Positions 9,900-19,391 of a stretch of 24,417 nt of DNA are shown here, piece after piece. The DNA is from Perkinsus chesapeaki. Lineage: Eukaryota; Perkinsozoa; Perkinsida; Perkinsidae. How positions within the stretch are numbered: position 1 is the stretch's first letter; the number at the start of each line of letters is the position of its first letter. The notes under the pieces are model-generated. The model was not told the origin of the DNA. It ran no database searches and worked only from the letters and a program-made list of their open reading frames with translations. Made by a program: the position numbers and the translations under genes. The DNA is taken from assembly GCA_013115145.1 (NCBI GenBank), contig JAAPAO010000334.1:13982-38398 (forward strand). The letters are read 5' to 3'.

Positions 9900-10598
9900 C
9901 GAAGTGCACAGCCGTGGCCACAGTTGCAGGATATACAAACTGCTTCTTGGATGAAGAATCCCGCCTCTACAGAACTGTCATTCCAGTGTTTTAGTGTCAA
10001 CTGCAATTACCAACGGGCCATCCTGTAACCTCTTAAACTTTTAAGAACTTTTTCTGTGCCCGTCGTTCTTTAAGTACTTCGGAAGACCATCATGGACCTC
10101 GATGCTGTGGGAAGTCCGGCCTCACCACTATGTATTGCTTTGTCACATCTTTCACGACATCCTCGGACTTCTGACCTTCACCTGCAGCGGCTATCATGCC
10201 ATATTTTGCTATATAGTCGAATGTCCTGGCTCGGCTCCCTCCCCAACAGCCGCTGAAGACCGGGTCCAAGCGTGTGTTCCTTTGGAGAGGCGCTCACTAA
10301 TTGCCCTGCTGTGAACCTGAACTTCAGGTCTAATACCAGTTTTAGTCCCGCATGCAACTTCCATGGCACCTCGAGAAGGACACACACGCTGGCGCAGTTG
10401 CACCCAGTTATCAAATGATCTTAGTTGGCTAGTGGACGATGTGTACAGAATGGTAATCGGGTAGCACCTCTGGCATCGACCCTGGTCAACGGGCGGATCA
10501 ACGGCGCCCCTTGTAGACGAGTTAAGATCTGATCCGTAATCGCCTGGAGAGTCGTTTGCCGTGTAATTTCCACTCTTTTCTGGGATGCTGATTGACAT
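9900..10598 (-). pseudogene. decayed papain-family (C1A, cathepsin-like) cysteine protease
   Basis: Read on the minus strand, cathepsin landmarks appear in the correct order but in different frames: RGAVDPPVDQGRCQRCY (about 10510-10460; the family has QGxCGSCW around the catalytic Cys), GQLVSASP (about 10300-10275, the usual GQLVSLSEQ), SGCWGGSRARTFDYIAKYG (about 10252-10197, the usual GCxGG...F.YI...G), and DGPLVIAVDTKTLE followed by TGA then QFCRGGIL (about 10021-9950, the usual GPxxVAID...F..GGI). The catalytic segment has lost the GSCW core, a stop replaces the expected Trp codon, and frames shift at least twice. No convincing catalytic His or Asn segment remains. A secreted or lysosomal protease ancestor is inferred. 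A 15-nt one-base-spaced palindrome (10315-10329) lies inside it. Confidence 0.75.
10315..10329. repeat. 15-nt palindrome with one central base
   Basis: Seven paired bases either side of C at 10322. It matches half of the 22-nt element (7+8) with no third arm. Confidence 0.75.
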
Positions 10599-10959
10599 GG
10601 GCAGTTAGCAGGCTATAGGTGGAACTGACTAGGACGTGCCGGAAGCGGTGGAGACAGCTTTCTGGTAAACCCTTCTTGCGTTAAGGCTGCGAGCTCATCA
10701 ACTTTCAGCGCGTATTATACTCATGAGTCATAGGCTATGAAGATAAGAGCAGTCGCAACATTCTGCAGTATTCTTCTAGCGAGGTGAGGCGGTCTTAAGA
10801 CTGTGAATCCATCAAGAGCTCGTTATTCGAAGCGGCCTTGTGACCCCATTTCAGTGAGTTTCTGCCCTAGTGCGTTGTACACTAGCATCATGGCCTGGTA
10901 ACACAGGTATATAATGTGGTGGAGACGTGAGTGTCTATGCCACGAAAAGTTAGACATCG
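10599..10959. other. intergenic, no gene seen
   Basis: Spacer between the protease pseudogene and the 3' end of the minus-strand multi-exon gene. Contains a small palindrome (GTCTTAAGAC near 10793); nothing else was recognised. Confidence 0.5.
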
Positions 10960-13569
10960 TCAAAGTATAGCATCGTCAATAAAAGTAACAATATTCTCAT
11001 CAACATCCTCGAGCTCAATCGAAACAACTGAGCTGCCGTTTGCAGTGCCGCAGCTGCCTTGCTTCAGCGAAGAGTCCGTCAAGCACCAAGCCGTCGCCTG
11101 TCCATATTTGCTCTCTTCCAGTGCCTGATGGTGAGAATTACTCTATTCGTGTTTTGTAACTTACAAAAAGTGTGGTATGTCCTTTACAATCCTGGATTCT
11201 CTGCAGAATCAAATTTCCAGAGTCATCCAAACATAAGGGGACAGCTGCCGACACAATCTCAGGATCCACCGAATTCCGCAAAACTCGGAGAGAATTTTCC
11301 TCGGGACAATTCTCATCTCGGGGAGGCGCGCGAAAGCTGAAAAGTAAATCACTTATGGTAGTGTCAGGCAGCAATGAGGGAAAACACTCCACAATAAAAT
11401 CTAACTTAGTTCGCCTCAAACAACGCCTGAACAGTCACAGCATTTCCGCTACTAGAGGACCCTAACGGCTCTCAGGCTGGACCCTGTTACGCCGCGACAT
11501 GTTAGTATTTACAAACATTTTTTTACGCTGACGCCTAAAATGTATAAACTCTATTATCTTGATGTCTACTCAAGTACTGTGCACGAAACTACTACTGCCA
11601 GTTACTCTTAACGCACTTTTATCGACACTGTTCACTCTGTGTTACCCTTGACACACTGTTATCGACACTGTTCACTCTGTGTTACCCTTGACACACTGTT
11701 ACCGACACTGTTTACTCTGTGTTACCCTTGACACACTGTTATCGACACTGTTCGCTCTGTGTTACCCTTAACACACTATTACTGCTCCCTGTGTGCGACT
11801 CTACTTTGTTTACTGCCAGCGTTTAAAACAGTAAGCAGTGATTTTTTTAACGAAAGACAAAGTGCCTAAATCCTTTCAAGGAGTTCCCTTACCGATCGCC
11901 AACAGATTTGATACATAGCTCCTGTAGTGGAGGTATATATGTCTCTGTCACTGAATTGAATGTGAACTCGTGAACATATCCTTCTTGATCGCAACTTCCA
12001 GATCTACCGACTGCTGCTGCCATCCATCTGAGAGCGTTCAATAGGATGTAATTATCTCTAACTTACTTAAATCTTCTCAAACCGCGAGACAAACTTTGGA
12101 TAATTCTCGAACGAATTAACGTATGGCTACGCACCTCGAATGTCCACCGCTGCTGAGGAACCCCACACAGATCGGTTCTCCTCTTGATGATTTCCTCACA
12201 TACATTATTTTTTCGTCATTCCACGTCTTCCGGCTGCGCTCGTCATAACCACTGGGACATTGCACCCGAGTGGCCTACAGTTAAAGTCGAAGTTCGTCAT
12301 CTTTAGTGAGAACTCTACCTCCTTTATTTCTATAAAGCGATAAACCCATCCTTGTGGTGACACGGATATGCAGATAGCTGTGAGATCTTCACTTGGGACA
12401 TATTTAACATCATCAAGATGCAATACTTTGAATCCGAGTAGGTGGGTCCAACCCTGACGATCAGTGCTGTATAACTAGTACACGATGTGCCGTAGGTGGC
12501 CCTAGCCAGATGAGCGCCGTATTATATCGACCTGCTTATATGTTTGGAGTATTACGACATGCGATTCGTATGTCATATTGTATCTTCTCTTGGCTCAAGA
12601 ATTCCGTTGCCCGCCTCAGTGGGGAGAAAATTTTTCGTCTGGTTCTGTACATAATGGGAAGGCGCGAACGTCTATTATTGATTTTCGAGCTACTGTGGAT
12701 ATACTGTATCTTTCCGTACATTTCATACGAAAAATGTGCCCCCGGTATGTCAGAGCCACCCGTCACCGACTCGAAGGGCCCCACCTGATCACCGCACCAA
12801 TCTGTTCCAACATTGATCCTATGCTTCATCCCAGATCCTGAAGCATCATTGGCTTGGCCGATGCAAGCCGGGAAGTCTCTGATGTATCGCCTGTTCTTGC
12901 CTGTGGGTTGATGCATGTTAACTTCTCTAAGCATCACACTTGCCTTTCTCCAATGCTTGGGCGAGGACGTCCCTCGACAGGGCATGAATGCTTCCTTTGT
13001 GTAGTGATGGGAGAGTTCTGATGAACCTTTGTAGTCTCCACTGATGGTCGATAACAGTGCCGAGCTGTCTGTTGAAGTCTATCGCTAGAAACCTTGATGG
13101 AATCGTCCTCGATGTTGCTCCTCATCGATAAGTGCTAACCTTATGTCTTCTCGCCGTTTGCACTGTTCTGGTAGAAGCTCCCGAAGTTCGTCCAAGTCAC
13201 TTGGGACTTTCTTAATACCGATGCGCAGATCAGTTTGGGAGCCACATAGCTCTGTGTGAGTGCCAATTTAACTGTCATAAACGCTACTGGCCGACCTCGT
13301 CGCACGATGAGATATATTCGCTCTTCTGTCGTCTCAACTGCGGTCTTCTTCGATGCCACAGATTTCCAGTGCAGTGTGAATCCTCTAGCCGTGCTATTCA
13401 CAGAAGTATCTTGCAGTTGACGTCCTATCGGGACTAATCAACCTGGTTGGTGCTGCATTCGCAGCGAGCTTGCTATGTCTGCCGAGATATTATAGATTTT
13501 CTCTACAGATTGTCTGCTAGTCACCTTCACACCGAAATATGCAGTAGTATAGTCTATACTACTTGTCAT
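10960..13569 (-). CDS. large multi-exon gene, unknown function
   Basis: Minus-strand exons: 13443-13569 (ATG, MTSSIDYTTAYFGVKV), 13296-13382, 13093-13251, 12705-13035, 12556-12644, then an unresolved junction region, 12319 to about 12425 or 12453, 12135-12274, 11893-12027, 11165-11426 and 10960-11124 (TGA). Introns are mostly 40-61 nt; those at 11125-11164 (40), 12275-12318 (44) and 13252-13295 (44) are clear examples, and phases agree at every listed junction except around 12430-12560. Recognisable coding segments include KKVPSDLDELRELLPEQCKR, MLREVNMHQPTGKNRRYIRD, MYVRKSSRGEPICVGFLSSG, TETYIPPLQELCIKSVGD and TKLDFIVECFPSLLPDTT, with an acidic end (IELEDVDENIVTFIDDAIL). There is no signal peptide or membrane helix, and the family was not recognised. 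It could be two genes if the unresolved junction is really a gene boundary. The 466-nt intron holds a 40-nt tandem array. Confidence 0.6.
11601..11783. repeat. 40-nt tandem repeat, four full copies plus a partial
   Basis: Unit starts GTTACCCTTGACACACTGTT; copies are at 11601-11640, 11641-11680, 11681-11720 and 11721-11760, and a partial at 11761-11783. The first and last copies are most diverged. It lies within the 466-nt intron (11427-11892) of the minus-strand gene. Confidence 0.95.
13543..13563. repeat. 21-nt perfect palindrome with one central base, in first coding exon
   Basis: Ten paired bases around T at 13553, starting a few bases after the ATG of the large minus-strand gene (codons for SSIDYTT). 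Confidence 0.85.
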
Positions 13570-13855
13570 AGCAGCGAAATCCAATAATGTAGAACTTAGT
13601 CACTACAGAAAAGGTTCGAACTAAGTCGTTCGAATGCCCACTCTCCATCTGCGCCAACCTGTGCGTCCAGGGCGCGCCGTCAGTCGGGTTTTCGGGTCAG
13701 AGCGTGTACCAAAACACACTTTAGGCCCTAAAGCTTATGTAAAGCCTTGTCCGGACAGGTTAGCCTGGTGCTCATCACAAATTAAGCTCTCAGAGAGGAT
13801 TCCATGGATAACATGTTTTAAAGAAAAGCGTCGAGCTATCTCGAATTTTTGTAGT

Positions 13856-16573
13856 CTATCCTTTTCTATAGAGCTTGGAAGGATACATAATTGAGAAAGT
13901 ACTTAGGATTGGGGTTAAATTGACTAGGGCATCATCACTGCTAGTGACAGAGTTGATCTTGATTCCCTACCTGCAAAGATGATAGAATCGTTTGACTTAA
14001 CAAATTCATTCCTCAGAACATACTCAACATTATTGATACCATCGCTCCGCCATATCATATCGCCTGACCTAACCTGCTGATCGAATTCGAACACTACAAA
14101 CTGAGCTCATCATATACCCGTTGTAGCCTCTCCCACATAGGCTTGTCATCAGCTGGCCTTCTACGGGGTGTATGGTCACTATCATGCAGACACAAGAACT
14201 TGCCATGGCCCTTTGGCGGCCGGAGTATCTTTAAAGGACTTTGCAATCACAACTAATTTATCCGACTCTATACCCTTGGAGAGGTATTCTGAGATCTCTA
14301 TGAAGAGCACTCGACATAGACTGACAATTTAATAGTTCTCCCTCTATAAGGAGATTGACGTTACAACGATTCAGCTGGATGAGCCAAGGATTAGTTACGG
14401 GCAATGCGCGGTTCGATTACTTCCACGCTGCCGGGTTGAGTGAGGCAAAAAGGTTCACAGCCGCCCGCAAGTAATTGATTATGGCGGAGCCTCCAGTATC
14501 TGATTTGCTCGATACGCAGGTTCGACCCTCGCTTCTGTCATTTTACAAATCGTCGTCCTCTCCTCCCCAACCCCAATATTCATTGGAGAAACCATTTATC
14601 TTTTCCCAGTGTTCGGGTGTCATTGCAACTGTGCCACCCACGTTTCCAGGATATGGTACACTCCAACCCCAGCACTCAATTTCACTGCTAAGCTGGGTCG
14701 GTGTTGTACAGGAACCGAAATCAACTCCTGAGAAATGAAGATTCCTCGACGGTAGGCTTCCATGCGACGAGGCTAGAACTTGGAAGTAGTCTTTTTGCCA
14801 TTGCGGTTGGGTGGGACTTGACAATACTTGGTTATGAACCACACTAAGCTACAAACTTTTCAAGGAGAATGCTCTATGAATATCAAGAGTTATTGGTTCA
14901 TACTGTATCAGTTGGAGTGACGTGTTGTTAGTGCTCGCGTTGGATGGATCGATTCAACTCACCGGACATAGGTAAATTGTCGACATCTTGCATGACTATG
15001 CAGTCGGGTGGGCCATCGCCCATACTACGCATGACTTCTCGGAATCTGAGCTACAGTCCTCAAAAAATATCAAACATATTTATGCAAGCTGGAATGGTCT
15101 AGTTGGTTATGACGATCGCCTCACACGCGATAGGTCCCGAGTTCGATTCTCGGTTCCAGTATTTGTATCCATCGTAGCCTTGCCTCACCCGACATTAAAC
15201 AGCCATCCTCGGTTAAATAACTGATTATCAAACTGTTCAATGAGGAATACGTGGAACTCTTGATTCCGCTTGTTCTCAACATTCAATTCTCTGACGAAGT
15301 CGGCTAGGTGCCGCTCGAACTTCTGGTAATGACTTTCCCGGTCTCGATATCTACAGCAAACAGGCGAGTCGGTGAATAGGTGAAGCTTTATTGAGAATTA
15401 GAATAAAGCGACGCACGCTGTACTCATGATTTTTAACTCCGTATTATGGACCGATTAAAGCGATTGCTAGAAGCCTAAGAACTGCCGATGCCTTGCACGT
15501 CACTAAAAAATTGTAACAGCACGCATGCGTTGCCGCGTCAGCTGGTAATACCAGTCAGGGACTTTGTTTAGATCGAAAAGTGCAAGAAGCAACTCACGGG
15601 ATAACAATGGCAATCCGTTTGTCTCGAGTGGCGGGCACTGTGACTTCGGTGGAATGAATTTGCCGATAGTCGATGCAGCCAGCACATTCACAGTGCAATC
15701 TCGAGATACCGCACCACCTTCACAGAGAGAAGCGGTATCCTAATTTGGATTGATAATAGCTGTCCAACCCGCTAGCGCTGCAGCAGGGAAACTGGCCATC
15801 AGGATTGCACTCAGCCTTCTGCTGGGACCCGTCATCTGATGGCCAGCCGACGCCACATCTGCCAGCAAGAGTTAGCACAGTGCATTTCTTTATGGTTTTA
15901 CTGGAAATCATCTCTCCAAGGTTTAGAGGATGCTTTCACCGATGTTGGTTCGACATGCGCCTTTGTAAGCTCGTTAGACTTCGTAACAGCGGTAAGCTTG
16001 GTCGTAGGTTTGTCTGCTCAATCGCTATCCATTTACGGGTTTTACCGTCTTACCTATGACATAATGTTTTCGGTTATCAACCAAGTTCTGTATTCGTTTC
16101 AGCTCCTTCATCAGTCCATCAAGCCTTTGCTCGAGTTTTTCAACTTCTTCACTCTGGAAACGAAATCTATCATCTGAATTGCCATTTCGCTCCACCTTAT
16201 AAGATGCCATCCGTATCCCTTCATCCTTCACAAGCAGTTCCATAACCATATTCCGTATCATTGCTTTGTCACTGTCGGATGCTATCAGTAGGCCTGATCA
16301 CCGCAAGCATCCCGAAACGACGTGTTTTTCAAGTACCAGAGTTGTGGCGTGCTCCGTTTGATATCTGGCCGAATATTTCGCTCAGGATGTATATGGATTT
16401 CTCGTGGCGTTCAAGTTGCCTCAATTTCGGTATGTAGAGAGCCTACTAGCAGGTTCGTATTTCTGTTTCCTTTAGTGTCCGACCTCGAATAGGTAAAGTC
16501 CAGCAATGCACGAAAATGCGAGCAAACCAATAAGAAAGACCAGCAGATATGATGGTGGCCGCGAAACTGCCAT
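13856..16573 (-). CDS. beta-1,4-galactosyltransferase-like (GT7) with hevein-like Cys module, 13 exons, 514 aa
   Basis: Exons: 16484-16573, 16337-16442, 16054-16293, 15902-16013, 15769-15858, 15598-15717, 15189-15350, 14963-15045, 14547-14727, 14421-14499, 14118-14228, 13971-14073, 13856-13923 (TAG). All introns are GT-AG, every phase matches, and the total is 1545 nt. Domains: type II signal anchor (SYLLVFLIGLLAFSCIAGLY, residues 8-27); coiled-coil stem (about 120-145, SEEVEKLEQRLDGLMKELKR); Thr/Lys linker; 8-Cys module (about 184-230) with CGVGW...CNPDGQFPCCSASGWCG and HCECAGC, the hevein chitin-binding spacing; GT7 catalytic domain (about 245-514) with RIAIVIPYRDR, FNRGWLFNVGF, QDVDNLPM (metal-binding DVD, 327-329), GFSNEYWGWGGEDDD (386-394), RPPKGHGKF and HDSDH. 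Family members transfer galactose (or GalNAc) from UDP-sugar to terminal GlcNAc in the Golgi. All key motifs are intact. Acceptor specificity is unknown. Confidence 0.9.
15088..15161 (+). tRNA. tRNA-Val (anticodon CAC)
   Basis: Cloverleaf drawn by hand: acceptor GCTGGAA / TTCCAGT (one G-U pair), discriminator A, D-arm with AGTTGGTTA loop, anticodon stem ATCGC/GCGAT with loop CTCACAC, variable loop AGGTC, and T-arm CCGAG-TTCGATT-CTCGG fully paired. Anticodon CAC reads GUG valine codons. A- and B-box promoter sequences are internal (the B box is GTTCGATTC). It lies within the 143-nt intron 15046-15188 of the galactosyltransferase gene, on the opposite strand. Confidence 0.93.
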
Positions 16574-16654
16574 TGTGGGAAGTTTCAAAAATAAAGTTGG
16601 GGCTTTATCTGATTGCAATCATGGAGTTAAGATTCTCGATGACGATCTACTGAA

Positions 16655-16676
16655 GTCGGATAATCCGACTCGGATT
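16655..16676. repeat. 22-nt 7-8-7 double palindrome, W = GTCGGATT
   Basis: Exact. About 80 nt upstream of the galactosyltransferase start codon. Confidence 0.8.
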
Positions 16677-17021
16677 CAGAGAGCAGACTGTGCTCAGAAA
16701 GGATACCTCACAAATCACGATGATTTGAACAACTTGATTCAATACGCTACTTCAAGCTGATGATGCAGGTAATGGTCCATTTCTGCAGCACTAGCTTGAA
16801 GTGATTCAATTTCCATTGCTGGTGCGTGAATCATTCAAAAATATGAGTTTGAGTGGATGTTAGCCAGCTCATTCAGGGAGGGTGTGAAGGTAGGCGGACC
16901 GAGTGCCCCTATTGGACAGCGGCGATAGAGTGAGCGCGTCCTATACACGAATAAACTTTGTTGTGCTCCTAGTACGCCGACGGCTAACTGAACTACTATC
17001 ATCGATTATCAAATCATTCAA

Positions 17022-17043
17022 GTGTCATGATGACACTGTCATC
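17022..17043. repeat. 22-nt 7-8-7 double palindrome, W = GTGTCATC
   Basis: Exact; intergenic. Confidence 0.8.
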
Positions 17044-17186
17044 CTTCCACAGGGCCCAGTGCTTTATCATGGCGTGGGGGTTACTGGATGGTGCATTCGA
17101 TGCGCGATTCTGTGTGCGCTCCAGCGTAGTGCACGGAGACCTGTGAACGATTATGCGGTTTTCCAGTGTTTCAATTTGATGGTAGA

Positions 17187-17208
17187 CTCTGTTTAACAGA
17201 GTCTGTTA
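17187..17208. repeat. 22-nt 7-8-7 double palindrome, W = CTCTGTTA
   Basis: Exact. The left palindrome extends to 21 nt (17184-17204), which suggests slightly longer hairpin copying on that side. Confidence 0.8.
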
Positions 17209-17242
17209 TTACCGTTATTGTATTGTGCGCTGTGACCGCCGT

Positions 17243-17264
17243 GGCGTCAGTGACGCCGCGTCAC
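17243..17264. repeat. 22-nt 7-8-7 double palindrome, W = GGCGTCAC
   Basis: Exact; 34 nt from the previous element. Confidence 0.8.
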
Positions 17265-17703
17265 ATATTTGTGCATGCGTTCCGAGGCCCTTGCGCGGGC
17301 ACTTTCCTAGTGAACTTTAGGTTGGATTAAGGACAGGAGTGAGTTGAGCTTCTGATCCTCACTAACCTGATATGCAGAGTACGTTTTTATACATATCTCT
17401 TTGGAAACGGATGCTCCATTATTGAAACTTCAACATGTTACGTAAAACACTTACATAAATATTATAGGTTTTTGTCAGGACCGTTTCGTCGCACCTGATA
17501 GAATTGATGGCGAGCGAAATTCTCACGTGCGCGCAAGCTGTGAATTTTCGATATGCAACTCAATGACTTCTGAGTAAAAAAGCTAACCGGGAACCAAAAA
17601 ACATGTTATCAGGACCCAACATGTCCTCCATGCCTCTGTAGGATCCTCTGTACGCGGCCATTAATCGATTCTGTCAGTTTCTGGATAGTTGAGGAAGCAA
17701 CCG

Positions 17704-17882
17704 ACTTTGGGCGAGCGAGATTTACTATAAAGACATTGGGCGAGCGAAGTTTGTTACCTTTCTTATTAGATTTGGAAAAGCACAACCCGCTACGGGAACT
17801 GCCTTCTGTGTAACCGCCTCTTTATCGCACTACGTAGAAATTATCACACAATAGCCACTTTGGGCGAGCGAGATTTACTATA
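17704..17882. repeat. dispersed direct repeat with GGGCGAGCGAG core
   Basis: A 26-nt sequence is present identically at 17704-17729 and 17857-17882, with a shorter diverged copy at 17735-17752 (TTGGGCGAGCGAAGTTT). No open frame is associated. It could be a relic of a transposon subterminal repeat or a protein-binding site cluster. Confidence 0.8.
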
Positions 17883-17916
17883 GTATCCCAGTCGCCCACT
17901 ACCAGTGGTATAGTCC

Positions 17917-17938
17917 CACTATCCGATAGTGACTATCG
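17917..17938. repeat. 22-nt 7-8-7 double palindrome, W = CACTATCG
   Basis: Exact; intergenic, about 35 nt after the second copy of the GGGCGAGCGAG repeat. Confidence 0.8.
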
Positions 17939-18093
17939 CCCGGCAGACGAAGTACGCACCTACGGTAATATCACTGTTATAGTGAGTCGATTTTACTCAA
18001 TGTATAAAATACGTACTTTAGAGATCGATAACAATCTAGGAACCTAATGAAGTAAGCAAGCCCTGCTTAGCAAGGGTATTTGGAGAATCTCCA

Positions 18094-18160
18094 TTGTCGA
18101 TTTCGCTAACGATTTTAGTTGTAATCTGATTACAACTAAAATCGTTAGCGAAATCGACAA
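18094..18160. repeat. 67-nt perfect palindrome with a single central base
   Basis: Arms 18094-18126 and 18128-18160 are exact reverse complements (33 nt each) around T at 18127. The left arm begins TTGTCGATTTCGC. A smaller 13-nt one-base-spaced palindrome (TGGAGA-A-TCTCCA, 18081-18093) abuts it. It lies 33 nt beyond the stop of the C48 protease gene. Confidence 0.95.
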
Positions 18161-18192
18161 GGAACAAGAAACTGTCTGAAGCGGCAGGCGAT

Positions 18193-19085
18193 CTATTCGA
18201 TCTCTAGACTGGTAGGGAAATGCTCAGGTGCTACAGCAGCATGCTGTAGCAGAAGCAGGTGCTCGATCGGCAGCCGTGGAAACCGATCGATCTGCTTGCT
18301 TTGAAGGCAATCGAATACATGGTCCCTCATTCTGGATTCATCAAAATTGGTTGCTGCCACTTCTGCCGGACTCTTGTCAGACAGTGGCAGCTTCGTGAAA
18401 TGCGCCAGGACATGCAAGCCACAAAGGTTGCCGGCGCTACTTTGCCGTTGAACTCCCAGGCAGATGAACAAGTTGTTACTGCCGAATGGATCGACACAAC
18501 TACGCTGAACCCGGTCATGGAGGAGCATGCTCATACTATCCACATGAAGCAGCTGGCCACCCATACGAGCAATACCCACGGAATGACCACCGCCATTGTT
18601 GATCGGCTGGAGAACTGTCAATGTGCCGATGACGGTGGACTGAAACGCATCGGTGTACCGTCTTTCAGCTGCCACGTTGGAATACTTGCATCCTCTGACC
18701 TTCGCATGGTGCTGCCGACCGTTTCGTACAATAGGAGCATCCATGAATCAATCATCCCAACATTGATGGGCTCACCCCGAGTAGTCAGGCTCCTCCTGTC
18801 GAAATTAGTGACTTCAGCACCACCAATAGGCAGCCAAATGCTGTCGTCACCGTTATTCACATCTACAGACCTGTCGGTAGCAACAGATTGACTAGGTCCT
18901 GCTACCGATGATCCTGGCACTGCTCCAAGAACTTCCTGGCTGAACAAACTGCTAGCCGACAGATTCTCGAGAAACTCCGCCTGCGACAACGGTGGGCTAG
19001 TATTGTTCACACGTTCATCCGGACGCCTTGAGTCAGGGCTTCCGGAGGTTGAGGAAGACTCGGAGTTTGGAATGGTACCTACCAA
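18193..19085 (-). CDS. C48 (Ulp1/SUMO-protease-like) cysteine peptidase, probably transposon-encoded
   Basis: Two overlapping minus-strand frames make up the protein. The N-terminal one (19085-18618) has a Ser/Pro-rich region, then DDSIWLPIGGAEV and EPINVGMIDSWMLLLYE, the usual Ulp1 substrate-groove start. The C-terminal one (18744-18193) holds the catalytic set: GGGHSVGIARM (His), LLHVDSMSM (Asp), VQRQ (oxyanion Gln) and AGNLCGLHVLAHF (nucleophile Cys). They can be joined by an 80-nt GT-AG intron (donor after LLLYET, acceptor before STVIGTL), or the change of frame may be decay. The true start is not visible. C48 domains of this type are often carried by Mutator-like and other DNA transposons, and a MULE transposase lies immediately upstream on the same strand, so a shared element is likely but not proven. 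Confidence 0.65.
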
Positions 19086-19242
19086 TACGAAGTTCCCAAT
19101 AACGAATACGTGCAGATGATCTCACCGGTGGTAGGCTCCTGCGTACGTCGCCTACGAGAATGCTCGGGATAAACCCCATTCTCCGTCAGCTGGCGCGTTT
19201 ATTTTGCGTGCTTCACGAAACCAAGTTGGCCTTCAACTTCAC

Positions 19243-19263
19243 GTCCTTCATAGTATGAAGGAC
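19243..19263. repeat. 21-nt perfect palindrome with one central base
   Basis: Ten paired bases around G at 19253, in the tail of the MULE remnant. There is no third arm, so it fits a single-hairpin product rather than the 22-nt type. Confidence 0.8.
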
Positions 19264-19288
19264 GGACCATAATAAGCGTATGGAGTTC

Positions 19289-19310
19289 ATACGGTGACCG
19301 TATTACGGTC
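19289..19310. repeat. 22-nt 7-8-7 double palindrome, W = ATACGGTC
   Basis: Exact; inside the MULE transposase tail. Confidence 0.8.
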
Positions 19311-19369
19311 GTATGGTCGCCGTTTCCGCCGATCATCACGGTTAGCAAGGACCAGGTCACTTCGAACTT

Positions 19370-19391
19370 CCCTCATTATGAGGGCCTCATA
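19370..19391. repeat. 22-nt 7-8-7 double palindrome, W = CCCTCATA
   Basis: Exact; places in-frame TAA and TGA codons directly after the conserved WTWIDVVLKHM block of the transposase. Confidence 0.85.

Larger units (their letters stand above)
16574..18192. other. gene-free region between galactosyltransferase start and C48 protease end
   Basis: No coding signal was recognised on either strand; open frames at 16506-16760 and 16903-17196 overlap the palindromic elements and lack motifs. It contains five exact 22-nt double palindromes, a repeated GGGCGAGCGAG motif and the 67-nt palindrome. The galactosyltransferase promoter should lie just right of 16573, but no core element is obvious. Confidence 0.6.

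Noticed and set aside
11601-11783. CRISPR-like array
   Set aside because: Units are contiguous 40-nt tandem repeats with no unique spacers, and the sequence lies in a eukaryotic intron.
14229-14420. Extra coding-looking segment (EISEYLSKGIESDKLVVIAK) in the galactosyltransferase intron
   Set aside because: No donor with a compatible phase joins it to the next exon, and the GT7 motifs are continuous without it.
14500-14546. tRNA-like T-loop (GGTTCGACCC) on the plus strand
   Set aside because: T-stem does not pair, no matching acceptor or anticodon arm, and the segment is a 47-nt intron of the galactosyltransferase gene.
15789-15846. CTGGCCATCAG ... CTGATGGCCAG inverted repeat
   Set aside because: Arms are 11 nt with a spacer of over 30 nt inside a coding exon; unlike the one-base-spaced class and plausible by chance.
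18259-18891. 210-codon open frame on the plus strand
   Set aside because: It is the antisense shadow of the C48 protease, whose catalytic motifs are on the minus strand; the plus product has no recognisable domain.
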